Shown: one piece after another, positions 10,747 through 20,482 of the stretch
Position numbering within the stretch: position 1 is the first letter of the stretch
How the letters are laid out: every line of letters starts with the position of its first letter
Source of the DNA: Propionicimonas sp.
GTDB lineage: Bacteria; Actinomycetota; Actinomycetes; Propionibacteriales; Propionibacteriaceae
Direction: 5' to 3'
Length of the DNA: 64,000 nt
NCBI RefSeq assembly: GCF_029975155.1
Contig: NZ_JARKPQ010000139.1
Span: 1 to 64,000, forward strand
Made by a program: the position numbers and the translations under genes
The notes under the pieces: model-generated
What the model was told of the DNA's origin: nothing
The model's database searches: none
What the model saw: the letters and a program-made list of their open reading frames with translations, nothing else

Positions 10747-10819
10747 GCCGCGTTAGCTCAGTTGGCAGAGCTCCGATCTTGTAAATCGGTTGTCGGGAGT
10801 TCGATTCTCCCACGCGGCT
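10747..10819 (+). tRNA. tRNA-Thr (anticodon TGT)
   Basis: 73 bases folding as a full cloverleaf: acceptor arm GCCGCGT/ACGCGGC, D arm with AGCTCAGTTGGCAGAGCT, anticodon arm CCGAT-CTTGTAA-ATCGG with TGT at the anticodon, and T arm GGGAGTTCGATTCTCCC. CCA is not encoded. It stands alone between the repeat protein and a methyltransferase gene. Confidence 0.97.
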
Positions 10820-10857
10820 CTGTCGGCGGCCCTGTCGGCCTAGCGTATGTTCGGGGC

Positions 10858-11463
10858 ATGACTCACCCAATCGGCCAGTGGCAGCAGATCATCTCGCGCG
10901 ACCCGGGCCATTCTTCCCGATACATCGAGCGGTTCAAGATGCTCGCCGCCCAGGGCCACGACCTGTACGGCGAGGCGCGCCTGATCGACGCCATCGTCGG
11001 TCGCGGCGCCGCGATCCTGGACGCGGGGTGCGGTCCGGGCCGGCACGCCGGGTATCTGCACCGCGCCGGTCATGTTGTCGTGGGCGTGGACGTCGACCCC
11101 ACCCTGATCGCCGCCGCCGAGGACGACGATCCCGGACCCACCTACGTGGTCGGCGACCTGGCCGGGTTCGAACTGCCGCCGGGCGTTCCGCAGGAGTTCG
11201 ACGCCGTCCTCTGCGCGGGCAACGTGATGACGTTCCTGCACCCGGACACCCGCGTCCCGGTGCTGGCGGGGTTCGCGTCCCGGCTCTCCGCGACCGGACG
11301 CGCCGTGGTCGGCTTCGGCGCCGGTCGCGGCTACGGGTTCGACGAGTTCCTCGCCGACGCCCGGTCCGCAGGCCTCGCACTGGAATCCCGCTTCGCCACC
11401 TGGGACCTGCGCCCGTTCTCCCCCGAGGCCGACTTCCAGGTCGCCCTGCTCACCCGCGCCTGA
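10858..11463 (+). CDS. Class I SAM-dependent methyltransferase
   Basis: 201-residue cytosolic methyltransferase. The SAM-binding motif I is ILDAGCGPGRHAGYL, with the acidic ribose-binding residue in GVDVDP and motif III around FDAVLCAGNVMTFL. The C-terminal part is typical of small actinobacterial methyltransferases next to a SAM fold and gives no hint of the substrate. It starts 38 bases after tRNA-Thr and is followed by a block of repeats rather than a partner gene. Confidence 0.9.
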   Translation: MTHPIGQWQQIISRDPGHSSRYIERFKMLAAQGHDLYGEARLIDAIVGRGAAILDAGCGPGRHAGYLHRAGHVVVGVDVDPTLIAAAEDDDPGPTYVVGDLAGFELPPGVPQEFDAVLCAGNVMTFLHPDTRVPVLAGFASRLSATGRAVVGFGAGRGYGFDEFLADARSAGLALESRFATWDLRPFSPEADFQVALLTRA

Positions 11464-11484
11464 GCCCGCCGGCTGCCGGCCATT

Positions 11485-11750
11485 GTCATCCCGGACTTGA
11501 CCCCGGATCCCCGGCGGCCGACCTGCCAGGCCCGTCCAGGGATCCCGGCGTACGCCGGGATGACGCGGGAGCAAGTCGCTCCCTGAGAAGCATCCCGGCG
11601 AGGAACGAGCCGGGACGCGTCACCAAGGGCACCCGACGGAACACCCGCGGGAAGCTGGCAGCCACAGCCACGTCATCCCGGGCTTGACCCGGGATCCCCG
11701 GCGGCCGACCTGCCGGGCCGGTACCGGGATCCGGCGTTCGCCGGGATGAC
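11485..11750. repeat. Repeat block in a gene-free stretch (families B, C, B)
   Basis: The 313 bases between the methyltransferase and the DedA gene are almost entirely repeats. Two B elements (bounded by GTCATCCCGG and CGCCGGGATGAC) lie at 11485-11564 and 11672-11750 and share an inner GGATCCCCGGCGGCCGACC. A family C element (CCCTGAGAAG to CACCAAGGGC) sits between them at 11580-11632. No gene is visible. Confidence 0.88.
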
Positions 11751-11776
11751 ATGTAGCAGTCACGGCCGGCCGAGGC

Positions 11777-12514
11777 TCAGGCGGACGGGGGCTTCCGCTG
11801 CCTCCACCAGTACTGGCCGATCACGACCACGAGGATGGCGAGGGAGACGTACCAGAGGTAGTTGCCGTACATCCGCATCACCTCGACGGCCGGCGCACCG
11901 ATCCAGTAGCCGATCGCCAGGTACGCGCCGGTGGTGACGAAGGACGAGATCACCGACACGGTCAGGAACTTGCGCAGGCTGGTCCCGGCTTCGCCGAGCA
12001 CGGCGAGAACGACCGCGCGCGGCAGCGGGATCGGCAGGAAGCCGACCACGATCGCCAGGGTCTCGTACTTGCGGGCGAACCGCTCCGCGCGGGCGTTGGC
12101 CCGACGGGCGCGCTCGGAGCGTCCGGACCAGACCTCGATCAGCTCGCGTCCCCACAGCCGTCCGGCCCACCAGTAGATCCAGTCGAACTTGATCAGCCCG
12201 ATCGTGCCGAACACCCACACCAGCGGCCACCAGGGGTCGCCGTCCCTCGCGCTGGCGCCGATCAGGACGCTGCCGCTCCACGAACCGAGGGACGCGAGCA
12301 CGTGCGGAGCGGTCCCGAGCAGCCCGGGCCGCAGCACGGAGATCGCCACGCCGTAGACCGCGGCGACGCCGAGCCACGTGAAGCAGACGATGTCGGCCCT
12401 GGTCGGCTCGTGCTTCCAGGGCAGGGACGGGTCGTCCCACCACGGGCGCTCGGCCGACGGTTCCGGTTCCACCGGTGCGTCGGCCCGGCCCTTCTCCGGC
12501 TCGGCGTCGGTCAC
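11777..12514 (-). CDS. DedA-family (VTT domain) membrane protein
   Basis: 245-residue integral membrane protein. After a hydrophilic N-terminus rich in Pro and Glu come five or six membrane segments, including FTWLGVAAVYGVAISVL, a central pair of re-entrant-like segments (ETLAIVVGFLPIPLPRAVV and SVISSFVTTGAYLAIGYW) and a last helix YVSLAILVVVIGQYWW. The F-x-P-x-P-R sequence is typical of DedA/SNARE-associated proteins, which are linked to lipid scrambling and undecaprenyl-phosphate recycling. The function here is inferred from the family only. It is transcribed toward a repeat block. Confidence 0.88.
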   Translation of the reverse strand: MTDAEPEKGRADAPVEPEPSAERPWWDDPSLPWKHEPTRADIVCFTWLGVAAVYGVAISVLRPGLLGTAPHVLASLGSWSGSVLIGASARDGDPWWPLVWVFGTIGLIKFDWIYWWAGRLWGRELIEVWSGRSERARRANARAERFARKYETLAIVVGFLPIPLPRAVVLAVLGEAGTSLRKFLTVSVISSFVTTGAYLAIGYWIGAPAVEVMRMYGNYLWYVSLAILVVVIGQYWWRQRKPPSA

Positions 12515-12700
12515 CCGGCGAGCGTACCCGAGGCGCGCACCCCCTGCCCCAACCTGTCCCGGTCACCCGGAAGGGGGATTGAAACGAGACTATGGCGACC
12601 CGGGCGCCCGGCGTGCCAAGATGACTTCTGCCGCACCCGCGGTGCTTCTTCCACTACGGATCGTCGGGCACGTACCTGCCCGTGGAAAGGTGTATTTGGC

Positions 12701-13795
<1,095 letters not shown>

Positions 13796-13809
13796 CGCCC
13801 GCAGCAGTT

Positions 13810-13986
13810 CGGGGACAGACCCCTTTTCCGCCACGTGGTGGAAAAGGGGCCTGTCCCCGTTTTCGGCCATTTTCGGCCAGGCGGGGTCTGGCCTCGGGGC
13901 GACCGGGCCGGCCGCGTCCCCCGCGGGGTCTGGGACGGGGCCTCCGTAGGCCCTGAACGGAAAGGGGACGGGTCCCTTTCCGTTCA
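13810..13986. repeat. Palindromic repeats, GGGGACAG family (D)
   Basis: A near-perfect inverted repeat at 13810-13859 is bounded by CGGGGACAG and CTGTCCCCG. A second smaller hairpin lies at 13954-13986 (TGAACGGAAAGGG and its complement, 13 bp). Both lie between the ATPase gene and the DUF4032 gene and belong to the family seen at 22507, 57377 and 63510. Confidence 0.85.
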
Positions 13987-14041
13987 CCTGCCGGGACCAG
14001 CCGGCGAAGGCCCCTGGCCGGCCGCGTGCGAGAATGGCGCG

Positions 14042-15424
14042 GTGCCCCGGTTCCTCTCCTCACGCCCGGACTCACGGCTGATCCCGCTGCCGTGGGAGAC
14101 GCCGCTCGCCGAGTGGCCGACCGAGCACCTGGTCGCACTGCCCCGCGGCATCTCGCGCCACGTCGTCCGCTTCATCAAGGTGGGCAATTCCGTGTACGCG
14201 GCGAAGGAGGTCATCGAGGACCTCGCCATCCACGAGTACCGGATGCTGACCGACCTGCACCGCACCGACACCCCCGCCGTCGAGCCGCTGGCGGTGGTCA
14301 CCGGCCGGGTCGACATCGACGGCGAGCCGCTCGACCCCGTGCTGATCACCAGGCACCTGGAGTTCTCGCTGCCGTACCGCTCGCTGTTCGCTCAGGGCGT
14401 CCGTCCCGACACCGTCGGACGGTTGCTGGACGCGATGGTCGTCCTGCTCGCGCGGCTGCACCTGGTCGGCTTCCTGTGGGGCGACGTGTCGCTGTCGAAC
14501 ATCCTGTTCCGGCGCGACGCCGGCGAGTTCGCCGCCTATCTCGTCGACGCCGAGACGGCCGAGATGCACGAGGCGCTCACCGACGGCCAGCGTGAACACG
14601 ACCTGACCATCGCCACCACCAACCTCTACGGCGAGTTCAGCGACCTCGAGGCCGGGCAGATGCTGGACGCGTCCCTCGACCCGCAGAAGCTCGTCGAGTC
14701 CATCCTCACCCGCTACCGCGAGCTGTGGGCGGAGCTGACCGGCGTCGAGGAGTTCTCCGACCAGGAGGTGTTCCGGATCGAGAACCGCGTCCGCCGGCTG
14801 AACGCGCTGGGCTTCGACGTGGCCGAACTCTCCATCGAGACCTCCCCCGCTCCCGACGGCTCGCACATCCGCATCCAGCCGAAGGTCGTCGACGCCGGCC
14901 ACCACACCCGCCGGCTGCTGCGGCTCACCGGCCTCGACGTCGAGGAGCACCAGGCCCGGCGGCTGCTGAACGACCTGGACACCTTCCGCGCCCGCACCAA
15001 CCAGGGACACGTGGACGAGGCCGTGGTCGCCCACCAGTGGCTCACCGAGTGCTTCCAGCCGGTGGTCACCGCCATCCCGCCGGAGCTGCGCGGCAAGCGC
15101 GAGGGCGCACAGATCTACCACGAGGTGCTCGACTACCGCTGGTACGCCTCCCAGCGGGCGAACCGCGAGGTGCCGCTGGTCGAGGCCACCTGGGGCTACA
15201 TCCAGGACGTGCTCCGCGCGCTGCCGGACGAGGCCATGACCGACACCCGCGCCATCGGGGACGAACGGCAGCTGGCCAACCCCTACGACCCGTCCCAGGG
15301 TTTCGTCGACGACGACGGCCCCATGCCCGAGGATCCGTGGGAGGCCGCCGCGGACGGCGTCGAGGTCGCTCCGTCCGGATTCCTCGACATCGAGGCCCTG
15401 CGCACCGCCCGCAAGCGCGGCTGA
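14042..15424 (+). CDS. DUF4032 protein with a kinase-like fold
   Basis: 460 residues from a GTG at 14042. The N-terminal half resembles lipopolysaccharide-kinase-like and protein-kinase-like folds: a lysine in YAAKEVIEDL, a catalytic-loop-like WGDVSLSNILF and a metal-site-like LVDAETAEMH. The C-terminal half contains the conserved DUF4032 segment ending at EVPLVEATWGYIQDVLRAL. This is a widespread actinobacterial family without a known substrate. The gene stands between the MsiK-type ATPase and cysS without tight coupling to either. Confidence 0.87.
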   Translation: MPRFLSSRPDSRLIPLPWETPLAEWPTEHLVALPRGISRHVVRFIKVGNSVYAAKEVIEDLAIHEYRMLTDLHRTDTPAVEPLAVVTGRVDIDGEPLDPVLITRHLEFSLPYRSLFAQGVRPDTVGRLLDAMVVLLARLHLVGFLWGDVSLSNILFRRDAGEFAAYLVDAETAEMHEALTDGQREHDLTIATTNLYGEFSDLEAGQMLDASLDPQKLVESILTRYRELWAELTGVEEFSDQEVFRIENRVRRLNALGFDVAELSIETSPAPDGSHIRIQPKVVDAGHHTRRLLRLTGLDVEEHQARRLLNDLDTFRARTNQGHVDEAVVAHQWLTECFQPVVTAIPPELRGKREGAQIYHEVLDYRWYASQRANREVPLVEATWGYIQDVLRALPDEAMTDTRAIGDERQLANPYDPSQGFVDDDGPMPEDPWEAAADGVEVAPSGFLDIEALRTARKRG

Positions 15425-15614
15425 GTCGAGGAGGTCGTCCACAACGGACATCCCACGCCTTCGCTCCCCGAGCCACTTCCCACAACGTGGTGGAGCGAAA
15501 CCGGTCAGGACGCCGGGGAGGTCTCCACCTCAGTGTGGGAGCGGGCGCCGAGGACGGGCAGAGCCGCGAGGGCACGATGAACGGCGACGGCCGGACGCTG
15601 GATAGACTGCCGCG

Positions 15615-17051
15615 GTGAGTTTCCGCCTGTACGACAGCGCCCAGCGCAGAGTGGTCGAGTTCCAGCCGTTGCACCCCGGCAAGGTCTCGATCTACTGCTG
15701 CGGGCCCACCGTGCAGTCGGCCCCGCACCTGGGCCACATCCGCAAGGAGGTCAACTTCGACGTCCTGCGTCGCTGGCTGGAGGTGTCCGGGTACGAGGTG
15801 ACGATGGTGACCAACATCACCGACATCGACGACAAGATCCTGATCAAGTCGGCGGAGGAGGGTCGCGAGTGGTGGGAGCACGCCTACCTGTTCGAGGGCG
15901 TCTTCCACTCTGCGTTCCGGTCGTTGGGCGTCCGCCGGCCCACCTACGAGCCGCGGGCCACCGGGCACATCCCCGAGATGATCGACCTGATCCGGACGCT
16001 GATCGAGCGCGGCCACGCCTACGCCGCCGCCGATGGCTCGGGCGACGTCTACTTCGACGTGAAGTCGTGGCCGGCCTACGGCTGGCTGTCCGGGATGCGG
16101 GTGGACGAGATGGAGCCCGCCGAGGACGCTGACCCGCGCGGCAAGCGCGACCCTCGCGACTTCGCGCTCTGGAAGGGTCACAAGCCCGGCGACCCGCAGA
16201 CCGCCGCCTGGGAGACCCCGTGGGGCCCGGGGCGTCCCGGCTGGCACCTGGAGTGCTCGGCGATGGCCGGCAAGTACCTCGGCGACGCCTTCGACATCCA
16301 CGGCGGCGGCCTCGACCTGCGCTTCCCGCACCACGAGAACGAGGTGGCCCAGTCCCGCGCGGCGGGGCGGCCGTTCGCGTCCTACTGGATGCACAACGCC
16401 TGGGTCACGCTCGCCGGCGAGAAGATGAGCAAGTCCCTGGGCAACACCGCGGACGTGCTCAGCGCCGTCGAGGCCTACGGCGGACGGGCCGTCCGGCTCT
16501 ACCTCGCGGGGCCGCACTACCGCTCGGCGATCGAGCTCTCGGACGCCTCGCTTTCGGAGGCCGCAGCCCAGCTCGCCCGGATCGACTCGTTCCTGGAGCG
16601 CGCCAGCGCCCTCACGGTCCCTGAGGAGCCCGGGAGCGCAGCGAGCGGGCCTCACGAAGGGCCGTCGATCCCCGCCGCGTTCGCCGCAGCGATGGACGAC
16701 GACCTCGGCACCCCGGGGGCGCTGGCCGTCCTGTTCGGCACGATCAAGGAGGGGAACGTCGCGCTCGAGGCGGGCAACACCGACGGCGCGATGAAGGCGC
16801 TCACGGGGGTGCGCGCGATGCTCGGCGTGCTCGGCCTCGACCCGGACGCACCGGAGTGGGCGGACACGCAGGCCGGCGACGACCTGAAGCCCGTGGTGGA
16901 CGGGCTGGTGGCGGCCCTGCTCGAACAGCGGCAACAGGCCCGGGCCCGCAAGGACTGGCCGGCGGCGGACGCGATCCGCGACCAGCTGGCCGCCATCGGA
17001 CTGAGGGTCGAGGACACCCCGAACGGCCCGCGCTGGGCACTGGAGAAGTAG
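15615..17051 (+). CDS. cysS: Cysteinyl-tRNA synthetase carrying an in-frame repeat insertion
   Basis: 478-residue class I aminoacyl-tRNA synthetase. The HIGH-type motif is PHLGHIRKE, the KMSKS motif is KMSKSLGN, and the zinc-ligand Cys in YCCGPTVQS and CSAM are present. A GTG start at 15615 gives the usual N-terminus. Residues of about 334-350 ([15 protein letters not shown]) are the translation of a family C repeat at 16617-16663, placed in the DALR-domain junction where length is tolerated. rlmB follows eight bases downstream, preserving the usual cysS-rlmB pair. In mycobacteria this pair follows carD-ispD-ispF; here those three genes lie 34 kb or more away. Confidence 0.97.
   Translation: MSFRLYDSAQRRVVEFQPLHPGKVSIYCCGPTVQSAPHLGHIRKEVNFDVLRRWLEVSGYEVTMVTNITDIDDKILIKSAEEGREWWEHAYLFEGVFHSAFRSLGVRRPTYEPRATGHIPEMIDLIRTLIERGHAYAAADGSGDVYFDVKSWPAYGWLSGMRVDEMEPAEDADPRGKRDPRDFALWKGHKPGDPQTAAWETPWGPGRPGWHLECSAMAGKYLGDAFDIHGGGLDLRFPHHENEVAQSRAAGRPFASYWMHNAWVTLAGEKMSKSLGNTADVLSAVEAYGGRAVRLYLAGPHYRSAIELSDASLSEAAAQLARIDSFLERASALTVPEEPGSAASGPHEGPSIPAAFAAAMDDDLGTPGALAVLFGTIKEGNVALEAGNTDGAMKALTGVRAMLGVLGLDPDAPEWADTQAGDDLKPVVDGLVAALLEQRQQARARKDWPAADAIRDQLAAIGLRVEDTPNGPRWALEK
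16617..16663. repeat. Family C repeat inside cysS
   Basis: Begins GTCCCTGAGGAGC and ends CTCACGAAGGGCC, with a GCGCAGCGAGCG core. It matches the intergenic elements at 6774, 11580 and 20325. The frame of cysS is maintained through it. Confidence 0.85.
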
Positions 17052-17058
17052 GAGCGGC

Positions 17059-18036
17059 ATGCCAGGGAACAGCCAGCGCAAGGGCGCCGTCCGCAAGAAG
17101 GGCAAGACCACGCCGGCCGGGTCGGGCGGACGCGTCCGCCGGGGTCTGGAGGGCAAGGGTCCGACCCCGAAAGCCGAGGATCGGCCCTACCACAAGGCCT
17201 ACCGCAAACGCGGACCCGATGAGCCCGGGAAGACCGCCGGCAAGCCGAAGGGCGGGCGACAGGCCCGCCAGGCGACGCGCAGCGGCACCGCGACGGCCGG
17301 CGCCGACTGGGTGATCGGCCGCAACCCGGTGCTCGAGGCCCTGCAGGCCGGACTGCCGATCCGCCGCGCCTACGTGGCGGACGGCGTCGAGCGCGACGAC
17401 CGCCTTCGCGACATCCTCACCTACGCCGCCGAGCACGGCGTCCCGCTGTTGCAGGCCACCCGTTCCGAGCTCGATCGGCTCACCGGCGGTGGCGTCCACC
17501 AGGGCGTGGCGCTGCAGCTGCCCGCCTTCGAGTACGCAGACGCCGACGACGTACTGGCCGATGCGCTGGACTCCCCCACCCCGGGCCTGGTCGTCGCCTG
17601 CGACTCGATCACCGACCCGCGTAATCTGGGCGCGATCATCCGCAGCGCGGCCGCCTTCGGCGCGCATGGCGTGATCATCCCCGAGCGCCGCTCCGCGCAG
17701 ATGACCGCCGCGGCCTGGAAGACCTCGGCCGGCGCTGCGGCACGCGTCCCGGTGGCCCGGGTGACGAACCTCAACCGGACGCTCAAGGCCTATGCGGACG
17801 CCGGGTTCACCGTCGTCGGTCTCGCCGGCGGCGTCGAGACCGACATCGCCGGTTTTCCCGGCATCGACGGCCCGGTGCTCCTCGTGGTCGGCTCGGAGGG
17901 GGAAGGGCTGGCCCGCCTCGTCCGGGACAACTGCGACGTGCTGGTGAATATCCCGATCACCTCCGACGTGGAGTCGCTCAACGCCTCGGTCGCGGCCGCC
18001 ATCGCCCTCTACGAGGTCAGCCGCTCCCGCGCCTGA
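17059..18036 (+). CDS. rlmB: 23S rRNA (guanosine-2'-O-)-methyltransferase RlmB / TrmH-family
   Basis: 325-residue SPOUT methyltransferase that methylates a 23S rRNA guanosine ribose. The first 75 residues form a basic, Gly- and Lys-rich tail, usual in actinobacterial RlmB. The substrate-binding domain starts at WVIGRNPVLEAL. SPOUT motif 1 is DPRNLGAIIRSA, motif 2 LLVVGSEGEGLA, and motif 3 NIPITSDVESLNASVA, forming the SAM knot. It starts eight bases after cysS. Confidence 0.96.
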   Translation: MPGNSQRKGAVRKKGKTTPAGSGGRVRRGLEGKGPTPKAEDRPYHKAYRKRGPDEPGKTAGKPKGGRQARQATRSGTATAGADWVIGRNPVLEALQAGLPIRRAYVADGVERDDRLRDILTYAAEHGVPLLQATRSELDRLTGGGVHQGVALQLPAFEYADADDVLADALDSPTPGLVVACDSITDPRNLGAIIRSAAAFGAHGVIIPERRSAQMTAAAWKTSAGAAARVPVARVTNLNRTLKAYADAGFTVVGLAGGVETDIAGFPGIDGPVLLVVGSEGEGLARLVRDNCDVLVNIPITSDVESLNASVAAAIALYEVSRSRA

Positions 18037-18040
18037 CGCG

Positions 18041-18262
18041 CTGGTCGACCCCAACCGCTGGTCCCACAACCGCCGGACGCCCCACCGCCGGACGTCCATA
18101 ACCGCTGCTCCCCCAAACCGCTGGTCGCCCCCCAAACCGCTGGTCGCCCCCCAAACCGCTGGTCGAGCTTGTCGAGACCCACCCCGCATCTCGACAAGCT
18201 CGATGAACGGCTGTTACCGGGAGCTCGATGAACGGTTGTCCCGGGAGCTCGATGAACGACGG
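18041..18262. repeat. Short tandem and family A repeats downstream of rlmB
   Basis: The 372 bases after rlmB carry three copies of AAACCGCTGGTCG at a period of 19, two family A elements (18162-18178 and 18190-18206, inverted to each other), and three copies of GCTCGATGAACG at periods of about 25. The same AAACCGCTGGTC motif appears on the other strand near 30800. From 18263 to 18408 I see only the leader of the next gene; no gene is visible in the stretch. Confidence 0.85.
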
Positions 18263-18408
18263 CCGGCTGAGTGCCTCCTGAGGGCGGGCTAAACATCTGC
18301 GCCGGGAGCGCACGAGATCGTCCGACCTTGCTCCGAGTGTCGGCGGTCACTGGCATTGTCGGGCAGGGACGTCACCTCACCCAGAGCCACCAGGAAGGCG
18401 GAGAACGC

Positions 18409-20313
18409 ATGACCCGCAGCATCGTCAGTTCCCGAGCCGTGACCGCGAGGCCCCGCCGGCACCGGCTCCTCGCCGTGCTGGCTGCCATCACGCTCGGCGT
18501 CGGCTTCACGACCGCCAGCACCCCGGCTCACGCCGCGGACGCCGGCTTCTGCCCCGACGGCAGCCAGCCCTACGTCCCCGTCTCCGAGGTCGAGGCGTTC
18601 AGCCCCGGCACGGGTGTGACCGGCCTGTCGGTCACCAGCGGCACCACGCCTGACGGGTTCACCGGCAGCTACATCGGCCACGTCGCCAACTGGTTCGGCA
18701 AGGGCAAGGACCTGCCGCTGTTCCGGCTGAGCAGCCCGGTGATCGACGGAACCAGCGGGACGAAGGCGGCGGGCATCTGGGCGGGCATGTCCGGGTCGCC
18801 GGTCTATGCCCAGGACGGACGCCTGATCGGCGCGGTCTCGTACGCTCTCAACGCCGACAACCTGCCGATCGCGGGCGTCACGCCGGCCGAGTACATGAAG
18901 AGCATCGGCACCACCGCTCTCGGCGCCGCCCGCACGGGCAGGCTGACCGGCTCGGCGGTGCGGGTCTCGTCCGCGGGGACGAAGGTGGCCGGCACGAACC
19001 TCGTCGGCTCGTCCATCTCCCAGATCCGCACGGTCGACGTCGCCGGGTCCGCGGGTCCGGGGCAGAACGCCTTCGTCAACCGCACCCTCGCCCGGACGCC
19101 ACGGACCGCGAAGGCCGCCTCGTTCGTCCGCAGCAACTCATTCCTGCCCGCCGCGGCCCAGTCGGCCCAGGTCACCGCTCCGCTGGTCGCCGGGGGCTCC
19201 GTGGCAGCGCTCTACGGCAGCGACGACCTCGTCACCGGCGCGATCGGCACGGTCACCGCGGTCTGCGGCGACACGGTGTGGGCCTTCGGCCACCCCATGG
19301 CATACGCGGGCAGCACCACGCTCCTGCTGGCCAACGCCTCGACGGCGATGATCGTCCCCGACAGCACCGGTGTGGTCGGCTCGTACAAGCAGGTCTCGGC
19401 CTTCGGCGCGCCCGTGGGCATGGTCACCCAGGACCGCGCCGTCGGCATCCGCGGCACCATCGGCGCCGTCCACGCGTTCCCGGTCGACGTGGCCGTCCAG
19501 AACGCGTCGGGCACGGAGGTCGCTGCGTACCACGGCGAGCTCGCCAACCAGGAACTCACCGGGTCCGCCGTGGCGTACCTGATCGGCGAGGCGGCGATCG
19601 AACAGCTCGACCAGGTCGGATCGGGCACGGCCGAGGTCACCTGGACCATCGACTACCGGCGCGCGGACGGCACCGAGGAGAGCCTGACCAACTCCCAGGT
19701 CGTCAGCGACCGGCTGTACTTCCCCGACGCCATCGGGACGGACGCCGGCAACGACGCCTGGGCCATCACGGACAACGAGTTCGAGGACGTTGCCATCACC
19801 GGCGTCAGCGCGACCCTCACGCTGGTCAGTGCGGACGCCATCAGCTACAAGGCGGCCAAGGTCCAGTTGCGCGGCAAGACCGGTCAGTGGAAGGCGCTGT
19901 CCGGCAACACCCTGAAGGCCGGGAAGACCTACGCCCTTCGCCCTCAGTACACGGTGAAGAAGAACGGCAAGGCCAGCGGCAGCGCCTACGGCGACCCGAT
20001 CTCGGTGAAGCTGTCCACCAAGGCGCGCAAGAGCGGCGCGTTCACGTTCGGCAGCGCGAGCGGGAGCCTGGACGAGGTGTGCGACATCGCTTCCGGCAGC
20101 ACTGTCAACTGCGCGGACTGGGACGAGGACGAACCCCAGTACTCCGACTTCGACGAGCTGATCGCCGACCTCGACAGCCTGCAGCCGGCCAGCCTGGTCA
20201 GCGGCGAACTGCGCTACCGGCTGAAGAAGGGCTCCACGTCGAAGGGCTTCGAGTGGACAGGCCCCGGTGTTGTGATCGGCTCGGCCAGCGGGTCGTTCTC
20301 GATCCGCGCCTGA
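18409..20313 (+). CDS. Secreted SpoIVB-like (S55) peptidase domain protein
   Basis: 634 residues from ATG 18409, preceded by AGGAAGGCGG. A signal peptide (RLLAVLAAITLGVGF, then a cut after HAA) exports it. Residues of about 40-330 match the S55 domain of SpoIVB: PVSEVEAFSPGTG at the start, the Ser nucleophile in GMSGSPVY, and the histidine region WAFGHPMAY. The C-terminal part (about 420-634) is a beta-rich region with an YSDFDELIADLDSL segment. SpoIVB signals across the forespore membrane in Bacillus; this host is not obviously a spore former, so the protease probably has an envelope role. Catalytic residues look intact. Confidence 0.85.
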   Translation: MTRSIVSSRAVTARPRRHRLLAVLAAITLGVGFTTASTPAHAADAGFCPDGSQPYVPVSEVEAFSPGTGVTGLSVTSGTTPDGFTGSYIGHVANWFGKGKDLPLFRLSSPVIDGTSGTKAAGIWAGMSGSPVYAQDGRLIGAVSYALNADNLPIAGVTPAEYMKSIGTTALGAARTGRLTGSAVRVSSAGTKVAGTNLVGSSISQIRTVDVAGSAGPGQNAFVNRTLARTPRTAKAASFVRSNSFLPAAAQSAQVTAPLVAGGSVAALYGSDDLVTGAIGTVTAVCGDTVWAFGHPMAYAGSTTLLLANASTAMIVPDSTGVVGSYKQVSAFGAPVGMVTQDRAVGIRGTIGAVHAFPVDVAVQNASGTEVAAYHGELANQELTGSAVAYLIGEAAIEQLDQVGSGTAEVTWTIDYRRADGTEESLTNSQVVSDRLYFPDAIGTDAGNDAWAITDNEFEDVAITGVSATLTLVSADAISYKAAKVQLRGKTGQWKALSGNTLKAGKTYALRPQYTVKKNGKASGSAYGDPISVKLSTKARKSGAFTFGSASGSLDEVCDIASGSTVNCADWDEDEPQYSDFDELIADLDSLQPASLVSGELRYRLKKGSTSKGFEWTGPGVVIGSASGSFSIRA

Positions 20314-20324
20314 CCCGCTCGACG

Positions 20325-20379
20325 GTCCCTGAGGAGCCGGCGCCCGAGCGTGCGAGGGCACCGGCGTCACGAAGGGCGC
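20325..20379. repeat. Family C repeat
   Basis: GTCCCTGAGGAGC to GTCACGAAGGGCGCC between the S55 protease gene and the DUF6716 gene. Confidence 0.8.
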
Positions 20380-20482
20380 CCGCACCCCACCGGGTCGCCG
20401 TTCAGCCGTCCGACGCCCCGGCGACGACTCCCGTTCACCCACTCCGCCTACGCTTCGGCCGAACCGGACGAAAGGCGGAGAC

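Noticed and set aside
9137-10870. Minus-strand open frame of 577 codons opposite the FN3 repeat protein
   Set aside because: Antisense shadow; no motif, and it runs across the tRNA gene.
18041-18262. CRISPR or minisatellite functional array
   Set aside because: Units of 13-19 bases at period 19-25 with near-identical spacers; better explained as repeats derived from family A.
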